DNA from: Pachyseris speciosa
Lineage: Eukaryota; Cnidaria; Anthozoa; Scleractinia; Pachyseridae
Reading direction: 5' to 3'
DNA: 64,000 bases
Assembly: GCA_016490735.1 (NCBI GenBank)
Contig: JAEMWC010000154.1
Span: forward strand, 303,501-367,500
Notes under the pieces: model-generated
Databases searched by the model: none
The model's input: the letters and a program-made list of their open reading frames with translations, nothing else
What the model was told of the DNA's origin: nothing
Shown here: positions 52,062 to 62,778 of the stretch, one piece after another
Layout of the letters: each line of letters starts with the position of its first letter
How positions within the stretch are numbered: position 1 is the first letter of the stretch
Made by a program: the position numbers and the translations under genes

Positions 52062-53430
52062 TGTTTTTTGTTTTTTTTTTTACATGTATTATGTTTTTAA
52101 TTATGTTTGGCTATCAAGTAGGAGAAGTTTGTATTTCTTCTTAAAAACATTGTAAGGCAGACACTTAACTACCATCGGAATTGTTTCCCAGGTTTGTGAT
52201 GCCACTACTCTGAACCGTGCTAGTCCATAATTAGTTCTAGAAGATGGTCTGTATAGGTTTTGACTAGTGACAAATCTTGTATTATGCTTATGGACATCAG
52301 AAGCTAGGGAAACGAGATCATGGAGTGCAGGGGGTGTTTCTTGTTTATTGTATTGTAATTTATGGACAAGGGAACCAATTTTCAACTTAAAAATGTTCTC
52401 TAACTTAAGGATATCTAAAAGAGTAAAGTATGGTGTTGCATTTTCTCTTTTATCTGCAAAGAAGATGCAGCAGAGGCAGTTGTTATGACTTATTTTTATC
52501 TTTTTTAATCTAGTTTGGCATGCTGTACCCCAGCTCATTAACCCGTAATTTAGATACGGTTATATAAGCGTATAGTATAGTTGTTTGAGCGTATTCATAG
52601 AGACATAGTATCTAAGTTTATATAAAATTCCAATGTTTTTTGTTATTTTGTTGTTAATGTACTGGAGCTGGGCATCCCATTTTAAGCAATCATCGATAAA
52701 GACGCCGAGGTATTTAATTTGAGATTTTTGTTCTATGTCACAAGCCGATACTTGAACATCAACTTTCTTCCTAGGCGAAGTTATTAACATATAATGGGTC
52801 TTCTTAAAGTTAATTGATAGCTTATGTGCTGTACAATATCTTAAAACATTCCCAAGTTCTTCATTTATAACTCTTTGCAATTGTTCTGGGTCTTTTGATG
52901 AATAGAAAATATTTGTATCGTCAGCAAAAATTCTAAAAATCAGTTTCTTCGAGGATTCAGGTAGGTCATTAATGTACAGCAGAAAAAGTAGTGGGCCTAA
53001 GGTGGAACCTTGAAGGACACCACACGTAATGGTTTTTAAGCTGGATTCTGCATTACCAACTTTTACAAACTGTTTACGATTGGTTATATAGCTTGAAAAC
53101 CATGCATGGGGGAGACCTCAATGCCATATTTACTTAGTTTGTCTAAAAGAATCTGGTGATTGATTGTATCAAATGCCTTTGAAAAATCTAAAAAAACAGC
53201 GCATGTTATTTTTCCATCGTCAATTGCTGATTTTAAGTTTTCAAGAGTTTCTAGTATGGCATATTCAGTTGAATAACCTTTTCGGAAGCCAAATTGGAAG
53301 TTAAAATGCAGACATTGTTTTTCTAAGAAGGAGACAAGTTGCTGATACACTAATCGTTCCAGAACTTTACTAAAAGGAGAAATAACTGCTATAGGCCTAT
53401 AATTCCCTAGTTCAGTTACTGCACCACTCC
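51350..53430 (-). mobile_element. LINE (CR1/Jockey-like) inserted in a PLE
   Basis: RT pieces: 53350-53084 (FQFGFRKGYSTEYAILETL; VFLDFSKAFDTINHQ), FADDTNIFYSS at about 52910, 52880-52560 (IKYLGVFIDDCLKWDAQL; IGILYKLRYY), 52538-52101 (C-terminus with QTWETIPM). 3' part has a (CAAAA)n-like tract at 52080-52019 and an AATTG repeat end at 51365-51345. Several frameshifts. A SINE sits in its 3' region. Confidence 0.85.
51579..51951 (+). repeat. tRNA-derived SINE with conserved 3' domain and (ATT)n tail
   Basis: tRNA-like head 51580-51653 with box A (TGGCGTAGTGG) and box B (GGTTCGATTCC at 51631), closest in pattern to tRNA-Gly(TCC). Then a body with TTTTTCTCCGGGTACTCCGG, a conserved domain shared by many animal SINEs, and an ATT repeat tail 51895-51951. 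Confidence 0.85.
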
Positions 53431-53965
53431 TATCTTAGATTTCTTGAGTTTCGTTTTGACAAGCTTCTTGTTGTAGATTCGGTCTTCAATGATTTTCAAT
53501 GTCTGCTGAAGAGGAACATTAGTAAAGAGAGACTCTACATCAAAAGAGACGAACTGTGAGATAAAGAACTAGATAAAGAATCATATAAAAACATCCGACC
53601 GCGAAATGCCAAGCCTGCTCGCGCTCACGGCCTTTGTAAGATTCATCATCGTCCTATCATCGATACAACTGGTACCACGCATTACCGACTCTGATTACTC
53701 CGTTGGTAAATTCATCAGTGAGCACCTACAACCCCACACAGAACCAGTACACACTAAAAGACAGTTTCGACGCAGCAAATACAATCAACTGAATCAAGGC
53801 AATATCTCCAGCGTTATTGCTGAAGGTTATGAATTCGTCTCTTTTGATGTAGAACACCACGAAACTATGTTTCTTCACAAATACTAAAGACAAAACACCG
53901 CCATTAAGCCAATCAAATGTTGTATGTAAATTTACTTGCCCCGGTTGCAATTCTAGGTATATCTG
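53430..53965. mobile_element. PLE RT pieces in opposing orientation
   Basis: 53560-53430 (minus) reads a VSFDVESLFTNVPLQQTLKI-type block and EDRIYNKKLV. 53580-53880 (plus) reads the preceding part of the same protein (PARAHGLCKIHH block, EFVSFDVE) with frameshifts. The junction at about 53565-53580 is therefore an inversion breakpoint within a PLE. Confidence 0.7.
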
Positions 53966-54568
53966 CAAAACGAAGAGAACTCTGCTTGTCCGCACTCAAG
54001 AACATGCGCTCACGGACAAAGACAGCCGGCTATATATAAACATCTGCCCTATTCGGTGATCAAATCAAACACATAATAGCTTTATACAATTTACCGGACA
54101 TTTTTATTATTGATAACGACCCACCTTCCACTCCAATGAACAAGAATTTCTCATCCAAACTGTGCGTGATAACACAAACATAATAGACAGCTATGATAAT
54201 TGGAACCTTGACTATTATACAAAGAAGCTTTCCATATCAAGCGTTCAGTACCATCTTTGAACATTGGTTTAAAAGTCAGTAGGGAATTATGCCTATTCTC
54301 CTGATAGCATTTTCTCTGTTTTGCGTTCTCACGTGTATATTAATGCTAATGTACTATCTTACAGTATTGAAATTTCTGCTACCTGTACGTCAGTTCAGTC
54401 TGAAGATGATATAGAATTATCACGACATATTACAAGTACATCAACGACCATCACAAAACGAAGAGAACTCTGCTTGTTCGCACTCAAGAACATGCGCTCA
54501 CGGACAAAGACAGCGCTATATGTATATAAACATCTGCGCTATTGTGATCCGAATCAAACACATAATAG

Positions 54569-55055
54569 CAAAGATATCAGTGGCGTCACCTATTGCTTAA
54601 GCAACGACGACGGCGACGGCAAAGAGAACGCCACAAAACAATAGGCTTAATGAGCAAAAACAATGGCTCTGCACGTGCGTTTTACATTTCTTTGCCGTCC
54701 TCAGCAAAACAGCAACGTGAAATGACCAAATTTTAGGTTTTGTGCAGAATGTGAGCATACGACTGTGAACTGTTCTTTCTTTTTCCCAACTGCAAAGCCG
54801 TTTTTACTAATTTAGCTCCAGGACAGGTTGCCAGCATATTACAAGTTAAACAAGTTGGAAAAATCGAGAAAGAATTACAGTAACGAGAAGTTACATTTTA
54901 AAATGACGTTTTCGTTGCCGTTGCCGTCGTCGTTGCTTAAGCTCTCTGATATGCCAACCAGAGAACTATTGGCAAGTGAAACAAAGAATTTTTTTGTTTA
55001 ACGTTTTGAACATTTAAATAACAAAAACAATGTTTGTAAACAAATATCTTCCCTG
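54569..55055. repeat. 487-bp MITE, TAG target duplication, inserted in PLE repeat
   Basis: Flanked by TAG (54566-54568 and 55056-55058). Unit A at 54066 has the uninterrupted site. Long inner TIR GCTTAAGCAACGACGACGGC at 54595 with its complement at about 54942, and outer AAGATAT/ATATCTT ends. Confidence 0.85.
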
Positions 55056-55380
55056 TAGCTTTATACAATTTACCGGACATTTTTATCATTGATAACAACC
55101 CACCTTCCACTCCAATGAACAAAGAATTTCTCACCCAAACCGTGCGTGACAACACAAGCATAATAGACAGCGATGATAATTGGAACCTACTACTATACAA
55201 AGAAGCTTTCCATATTAAGCGTTCAGCACCATCTTTGAACATTGGTTTAAAAGCCAGTAGGGAATTATGCCTATTCTCCTGCTAACATTTTCTCTGTTTT
55301 GCGTTCTCACGTGTAAAATAAATGCTAATGTACCATCTCACCAACAGTATTTAAATTTCTGCCCTGTATGTCTCTTCAGT

Positions 55381-55412
55381 CTGAAGATGATATAGAATTA
55401 AATCGAAATATT
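55381..55412 (+). ncRNA. Hammerhead-like motif after PLE unit B
   Basis: CTGAAGA, TGAT...ATC, GAAATATT: core intact, self-complementary AUAU, U at the cleavage position. The copy after unit A (54400-54433) has GACA in place of GAAA and is dead. Confidence 0.38.
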
Positions 55413-55562
55413 ACAAGTACATCAACGACTCTTTGCATTTGATGCCTTATTATAGACACAATGCATTTACTCGGTATCACATTTATTCTCTTAAATGGTC
55501 TGCTGAGCAGCAACAAAATTGATAGTCGTAGAAACAATACAACTTTCTTTAATTTTCCAGAC

Positions 55563-55592
55563 ACGTTTCGACGGTGCATCCGTCATCATCAG
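55563..55592 (-). ncRNA. Hammerhead-like motif with canonical CUGAUGA
   Basis: Complement reads CTGATGA, T, stem II GACGG-ATGCA-CCGTC, GAAACGTG. Core and stem II are perfect; a G instead of H at the cleavage position is unfavourable. Sense strand of the PLE at 55500-57365. Confidence 0.42.
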
Positions 55593-55831
55593 TGTGCAGT
55601 TTTGAAATCGCCGTTGAATTTATAACGCGCGTGAAATTACAAGGCTCGTTACATTGCGTTTACAATATTTCGTGCTAAATAGTTTAAACAATAGACAGAG
55701 CGACTTACAGGGAGAGTGTCAGGTTTATGTGTTTCACCTGCTGATTGAGATTGGGTTTCTTCCATTTGATATGCATGGATTCCTTAAGCCTCACTTGATA
55801 TTTAGTAGCTGCATAGTCCAGAATCTGGAAA

Positions 55832-57152
55832 GGCAAGTTGGAAAATCAGGAATCCGGAATTTCCACGGAATTCCGGCGGAATTCCGGCGGAATTTTCTGG
55901 ACTGTTTTTTTTTACTCAAAGTGATTGAAGATACTCCGAATATACTCCGAAGATTTTCCGATGACTGTACGAACTCGGAATATACTCCGAAGATCATCCG
56001 GGGATTGCCGAAGATCCCTGAAGAGCAATTGAACCGCTGAAGAGAGATGGCGGACATAGTCGGACACTTCCGAAGATTTTCCGAAGATTGCACGAACTCC
56101 GAATATACGGCGTAATAAACAGCAAATCATACGTCAGAATAAAGGTTAACATGAAGACCGGCATTGGAATTTTGTGAAGTCTGATTGTTTTACTCAAAAT
56201 GATTGATCAGCCAATGAAGATATTCCGAATATAATCCGAAGATCATCCGGCGATTGTCGAAGTCAGCCGAAGAGGGATGCCGCACATGGTCGGTTGCGAA
56301 GTGCAGTTGTTTCTCTAACTTTTTCTCAATAGCGGTCAAGAGCGGCTAAACTTCACCTAAGTCAATAATCCTTGCTGCCAAGGTGAACCCTAAGTAGTGA
56401 TGACTGTCCAAAATTAAAACTTGGAATGAAAACGCGGCGACAAAAGGTTCCTGTTCGTCCGACACGTCGTGAATCACGACTGTAGTGTGAAGTACACGTG
56501 TGTAAATCAATCATGTTAGGGGCCGACCATTTAACTCTTGAGGGGGCGAGTAGGTGATTTCTGGTCAGCAAGATTTTTTTTTTCTAGCAACCTAGTGGGC
56601 AGGATATTTTTTCCCTTCCTGTTGTATTTGTTTTTCTATTAAAGAGAAACTCACTGTCAAAAATTCCGTGCAACTTAAATAGAAATATTCATAAGAAAAT
56701 AGACCCGTCTAATCAAATATTTGACAACGCAAATCTTTTTAAAAATTCCAGTATTCTTCACAAGTCTCTGGCATGTCTGACATGTCTGGCATCCCTCTTC
56801 GGCGGTCCAGTAGTCCTTCAGGGAACTTCAGCTGATTTCAGCTATACTCGGATGATCTTCGCCGTATATTCGGAGCTCGTGCAATCTTCGCAAAATCTTC
56901 GGTAGTGTCCGAATATGTCCGCCATCTCTCTTCAACGGTTCAATTGCTCTTCAGGGATCTTCGGCTGACTTCGGCAATCTCCAGATGATCTTCGGAGTAT
57001 ATTCCGAGTTCGTACAGTCATCGGAAAATCTTCGGAGTATATTCGGAGTATCTTCAATCACTTTGAGTAAAAAAAAAAACAGGCCAGAAAATTCCGCCGG
57101 AATTCCGCCGGAATTCCGTGGAAATTCCGGATTCCGGATTTTCCAACTTGCC
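55832..57152. mobile_element. Foldback element, about 280-bp TIRs, 10-bp target duplication
   Basis: Arms 55832-56110 and 56865-57152 (GGCAAGTTGGAAAATC, then GGAATTCCGGCGGAATTCCG). Perfect 10-bp direct repeat AATCTGGAAA at 55822-55831 and 57153-57162. Interior made of degenerate TCCGAAGAT/ATACTCCGAA repeats, no transposase. Confidence 0.92.
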
Positions 57153-57365
57153 AATCTGGAAACAATCCGTTGAACAGGATGCTCGACAAGACTCTAAACT
57201 CAACAGATGTTTGTGAACGTGCGAAGATCCATGCGATAATAAGTGCTCGCGCTCTCGCGTGGAGAAGTGTCGGTTTGTTTCGCCGACATAACAAATTAAA
57301 GAAAGTTGTATTGTTTCTACGACTATCGATACTCTCTTAAAGCGGTACAATACAGTTAATCGCAC

Positions 57366-60300
57366 GTATACTTACGTTTTGTACGTGTACGTGTTTTCAG
57401 GTGTTTTGCATCATGACGCTGCCTTTTTCCCTTGTATTGTTTTGCGACGGCACGCCGTGTTAGCGTGCCATCTTAACCTCGCAAAGTACTCTTTTGAATA
57501 TTTATTAAACAGGCATGTTTTCTTCTTAAATGTGTTTCGACAAAGCTTTTGGGTTTCTTATAGAAAGAGACAGACTCTGTCATCCTAAAGCAGTATAAAC
57601 CTTTTACAAACTGTCAATTTGAATGACTTTCAAGAATTGCGTGCTTGCTGCAAAACATGAGTGTTGTCTTTACCATGTTCTGCTATTAAATGTCGTTTCC
57701 TTAGTAGTAAAACTTTGAAAAAAAAACATGAATTGCGTGCCTTAGAAACACGATCTTTTTGAGCTAGTAAAATGTAAAAAGGAATTCGATCGATTTTGAC
57801 GTCTTCGTGGTTTTATGTAACGCACTGTCAAATTTGTACTTAGCAGATTGACCATAGATGACAATGCGATTTGACAAACATTCTTAACGGGGGCTTTTAG
57901 TTGTCCGATCAGTCTTGATAGTGACGGACAACAGACGACCAAGCAGACAATCTACATTACACTTCGGACCTTTCCGGTTTTTTCAATGTGCTTGTGTTTG
58001 AAGGTGGAAGACATCCGTTACCATAAATTGGTAAAGGCTTCTAGAAGTAACTGACAAGAGTTGTTTCCTGGCAATCTTATTGAACTGCAAGTACACATAG
58101 CAGTCTGTCTTTGTGCGCTGGAAGAGAAGTCGGGCTTTAAGGTGAGCTGTCCCGTTTCACTGACTTTTCCCTCTCCCACCGTCTAAAATGTTCTGTAGCA
58201 TGTGAAACTAAAAAGTTTAAATGTATTTAAAACCATTCTGGGCATAAGCAATTAACGATTTGAGCGGCTCGCTCTGTCATAGTGGCCAACTAGATTACAC
58301 GTTTAAAATGAAATTGGCATTTCAAATTAAATTCGCATTTGTAATCCTATCTTCATGTTTCTAAATTTAGAATGTATGCTCGATTATTTTTTTGAGTGGT
58401 GAAAATGTGCGTTGTATTGCGCAGTTTAAAAAATACATTCAGAATGTACAGAGGTTGGCTCTAGATCTTAGCCCAAAAATTATGCCTGTAATTGCAATCC
58501 TTTTAGGTGTTTACAATTACAACCCTGCTTCAATATTCGGCCCTGACAAGTGGCTCTTTCAACGTAAAATATCTTAGAAAAATTAGGTCTATGACGGGTT
58601 TACGTCCCTTTGCTGCGGGATTTCTATTGTATCTACTCTTTGTTTTGTCATGTCCGTAATTTTTTTTATTAAGCAATGGCTAAAATTGGCGCCATATTGA
58701 ACACGGCCTCATCGCCATTACGCCGCTGACCATCCATTTGCTTTTAAATGGCTGGAAACGGGTAGACTTGATCCAAATCTCCCTGAACATTTTGGCGGCT
58801 GCAAGCTACGAATAATTGAATATAGTTATCGATTATTTTGGATAAGCTCCCGTTACTTTGATCGTTAACTCGATCTATTTTCTTTGAAAATTTAAGCAAT
58901 TTTCTCCATTTATTTATCAACGGTAGTTTGGCTACGCAGTAAAAAGCATTAATTGACATCAACATGCCTATTCGTTGACATTCACCGCAGCAAACCTTGT
59001 CAGTATTACCAGGGACTTCGTTTTCAGTAATAAATTAAATAATATATTTTGCGGGGCCTTAAATTCTTTAATCGACTGATAAAGTAAGAGTCTTTTTACA
59101 GAAATATTTTTGTTAACCAAATTTTGTCGCAAGCAATCGCCGTAACTTGTATTTTTTGGGTCGGAAGAATGGCATTGACTGGAAACTGCTTAGCAAACTT
59201 ATGTACAGCAGCGAGTCGCACACTATTTAAAATGCCAAGGATTTCAAACAGCGACTTTTCACGTGACTATCCACATCTGCTTGCACCACTCTGCAAAAAA
59301 TGTGCTTTGCGCACCACTCCTCTTCCCGGCCCTAAAAAAGGAAACCCCCACCCCACCCCACCAATGAGAAAAACATTGTTTAAGTTACGGAAGCATGTAA
59401 TTTGGGGTTCACGTGCTCAAAAGTTTACAAGCGCATGTAGCGTAAATACAACGAAAATAAAAATTTCTCATAAAACCATTGATACGATCAGTTCTAAATT
59501 CATCGCAAATAAATCCAGTTAAATTAACGACATATTTTCAAGGAAAAGTGCTAAAATTAAAGCAAGTAGAACGTGCTTTGCTATGATTAACGGCCCAGAG
59601 AGGTACTATCGCAAAGACTGCTTTTGTTAACTTGATTCTATGCCACCCCTAATCAAACAGAAAAGAGGTAGAGGGGCTTGCATGGTTATGTTGCGACGTC
59701 ATCTCATAGGAACCAAGCAACTATACTTAATGCACGGAATAAATTTTAATCTATTCGACATACTCTTTCCAACGCAATCGTCTTTAAGGAGGATTTCCGT
59801 AATTTTACGAGTCAACTTTACCTGGCTTTACGTGCGTAAATATAAAACAGAAACAATGTATGTAAGTTCGCTTAAAATGTGGATTTCCACTGTCTCGTAA
59901 TGTTTGCTTGCTTACAGACGTAAACTTTAACTGGTTTAACGTAGATAAATACGTCGCTTAACTTTTACGTTTACATCGTCTCTCATTTTTGTTCAGACGT
60001 ACGTAAAGCTAGCCGTACGACAGTGGAAATCACCTTTAACCTGTTTGGTGTGAAATGTCTTAGGTTGTCATCGTCCAACTACAGTTATATGGCCGCTTTG
60101 GCTGACCGCTGTACATAAACTTAACGGTTAAAAATAATTCACGAAAAATTAATTCAAAAGAATAATTACACGTCATTCGAAAATTGTTAGTTTAACAAAA
60201 CAAAACAGCCGCCCACAAGAGAGTTGCTGCATTCATTATGTAATTTATTTCCTCCCCAACTAAATTGATTTGAATTATGCATACATCGTACCCCATTAAC

Positions 60301-61970
60301 AATACCATTATTTGCATTTAACAAGTTTTGAAAAGGGGCACAACACAGCGAACAATAGATCAAGATCTCGCATGTTCATTTGAAATTGCAGGTCACTGTT
60401 TTTGTGCTGTGGATAAAGAAAGGTGGATCAAAAGATTGCTATCATAATCGCATATAAGAGATCATACTGTCAACGGCTGTAAGATTTACTTGCGGCAAGA
60501 AAACCAACCTCCCTGCTCAACAAGGTAATTCAAAATTCCTTGTTAACATATTAACAAACGTAATATCTTTAGAAAATTATTGGAAGATATTTTGGTTAAA
60601 GGAAAGCACTATCAAGAGCTAGGACCTTGATACGTTGTTCAGGCTGGACGAAATTGACCCTAAAATTAGTACATGCAGTAGTAAATACTGAATAACGAAA
60701 AATAATGCGTAATTTTATTTGTTCTTGGCACTGGATATCTTCAGCACAAAAGTATATTTTTGGACATCTTTGGTGGCGTTATTCATTTATTGTTTAGGCC
60801 GCGATATGCTAATTATTGCATGATTGCTTCAGAAGTGTTTTGAATTTTCTTGCTGAAGCATATTCAAACTCACAGACATGTGAATTAGACTCTTACAGAG
60901 GGGTAGGTTGAGTGTTGTCTTAACTGCAGACAGCTCAGTCAACAACAACCGAAAGTTAGTGGACAGTCCAGTTTCAAGCAATTTTCAGTTTTAGGTGCGG
61001 TCGCCGGCTTCTTTTAATAGTATTTCACCTCAGCCATAAATTGTTATCGCCTCCTGTGCCAATCAGCTTTTACCTGTTGTGAATATTGAAAGCGCTTCAG
61101 TAGCCTTTATCATTTGTCCATTAGCAAGTGTAATCATTCTTAGGGTAGCTCAGAGACACCTTCGTTAACTTTAAATCATCAGAGTAAGCAGGATTAAGTT
61201 TACTTTGGTCAACAAATATTGAAAATTTCTTCTCGGCGCTTAGAGTCCATACGAACTAGCTTAATATTTACATCTATTTAAGCACCGTGAGCCTTTTAGA
61301 TATCTTTCATGCCAGAATGTAATTCTTGTATGACACTAGATGAAGGGCATCCCAAATGTTCACAACTATTCGCATATTATTTTGTCGTGGAATCCTAAAT
61401 GCCACATTTTGGTACCTGGATATGTTGAAAGGAACGAAACAAACACTTGATGCTTAACAGCTTTTTTATAATAGTATCATGACAGATGTTGATTAATTTG
61501 AATACCTGATCGTCTGGCGACGCAGTTTCTCCGTGAGGCAAGAAGGGAAGTTTATCAGATATAATTCTCCTTAAAAACCAAGAGAAAATCAACGAATCCC
61601 ACGGGACGTGATAAGGACTTTTGAACAGCCCACGACAGTTACTACGCAAACAAACCAACAAATAGATAAGAACAGAATTTGAGATTTCGAAGAAGAAGAC
61701 TTTAGAGGGTGTTTTCAGAACTTATAGATTGAAACACAATTTAGTTTTCGTCGTTATTATAAACAAGTATCAGTGTAAGGCGACGGTGCGTCGTCCACGC
61801 TTCAGACGTTTACCATGAAATAAATTTAACCGCATAATATAAGTGAATGAATAAAATAATATCATGAAATACTATAGCTATGAACTGCTGTACTATGACG
61901 GTAATATAGGTCTAAATTTATATAATAAATCGTTCAAAAAATAATCAAGCCGTATTGCCTAAGTCGGCCA
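57366..61970. other. Intergenic, no gene recognised
   Basis: About 4.6 kb of AT-rich DNA. Only short open frames with no family signature. A small inverted pair (GATTTCCACTGTC at 59882 and its complement at 60018) suggests a MITE of about 150 bp. Nothing else identified. Confidence 0.5.
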
Positions 61971-62410
61971 TTACCGTAAAAGCTCTATTAAGCCCCCCCT
62001 CTCTTTTAAGCCCTCCTCTCTAACCATAGGACATAGGATTCAGAGCCACCTTAAATTTTCGAAAATTTAAGGTGGCTCTGAACCCCATGTACAGAAATTT
62101 TTTTAATTTTGCCAAAAGTTGCGTCTTATCCTGCCTATCAAATTTCGATAACAATAAAATATTTCACCGTGCCGTTTTTGAAATAAAAGTACTTAAAGCT
62201 AAAATTAAGGGTGTTTTTAGCAGGTCATACTGTTGCTATGGTAACATATAGCGTCACGAAAATGATAACAACGTGCTTCCCAATGATTGAGCAGATTTTT
62301 GATACCATGATTGTAGCATCAACTGATAAAGAGTGGTTATAGTGACCCATCTACGTCTTAGAAAGCACTGAAAACTGTTTTGAGCCACCTTAATAGAGCT
62401 TTCACGGTAA
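61971..62410. repeat. 440-bp MITE with an internal 44-nt perfect palindrome
   Basis: 20-bp TIRs with one mismatch (TTACCGTAAAAGCTCTATTA and TAATAGAGCTTTCACGGTAA). Contains the perfect palindrome 62039-62082 centred on TTCGAA. Lies about 370 bp upstream of the class A GPCR start. Confidence 0.85.
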
Positions 62411-62778
62411 TTCAACTGATGGTGAACGGTACAGAGGCATTTGGGCACGCAAAGTAATCATGACAACGAGGTCGCTTTGCAAAAGACGTCTGCGAGATCC
62501 ATAACATTTGTCGATGATTAAAATTTTGAGAGAAGCACCATTTAGACATCCCAAATAGGTGAAACCTAAATTAATGGCAAACTCATTCCCACAGGGTCTC
62601 TAGGAAGGAGGTTGACTGAATGATACCTATGCAAATGAAAACAAGTTGAGCCAGAATTGTTAGAGACTGCAAGTATGTAAAGCTCCGTAGGCGCGTTACT
62701 CCTATATTTAATCCATTCTTTGACCAAGATATTTTTTTGTATTTCTATCAACAGTGCTGTCAGAGCTCTCCATTTAAA
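62411..62778 (+). promoter_or_regulatory. 5' flank / 5'UTR of the class A GPCR
   Basis: Contains a probable splice acceptor (tttctatcaacag ending 62754) shortly before the start codon. No core promoter motif recognised; the promoter probably lies upstream of an unseen 5'UTR exon. Confidence 0.35.

Larger units (their letters stand above)
53957..55412 (+). mobile_element. Tandem PLE 3' segments split by a MITE
   Basis: Unit A 53957-54430 and unit B (54452-54568 plus 55056-55412) are direct copies: an AACGAAGAGAACTCTGC start, then a C-terminal PLE reading (SIIDSDDNWNLLLYKEAFHI; LNIGLKASRELCLF), then a hammerhead-like motif. Unit B is interrupted by the element 54569-55055. Confidence 0.82.
55500..57365 (-). 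mobile_element. Penelope-like element 3' part, interrupted by a foldback element
   Basis: 57365-57163 reads the GIY-YIG nuclease (CYVGETNRHFSTREREHL). The frame continues on the other side of the inserted element at 55821 (a DYAATKYQVRLKESMHIKW-type C-terminus). A hammerhead-like motif 55592-55563 follows on the same strand. Only this 3' part is present. Confidence 0.85.

Noticed and set aside
59124..59522. 132-codon plus-strand frame as a gene
   Set aside because: No domain, no splice support, Pro-rich patch from a C-rich tract; likely chance.
62737..62778. Upstream extension of the class A GPCR
   Set aside because: The frame begins at a TTG and spans a likely splice acceptor; the ATG at 62779 has a good context.
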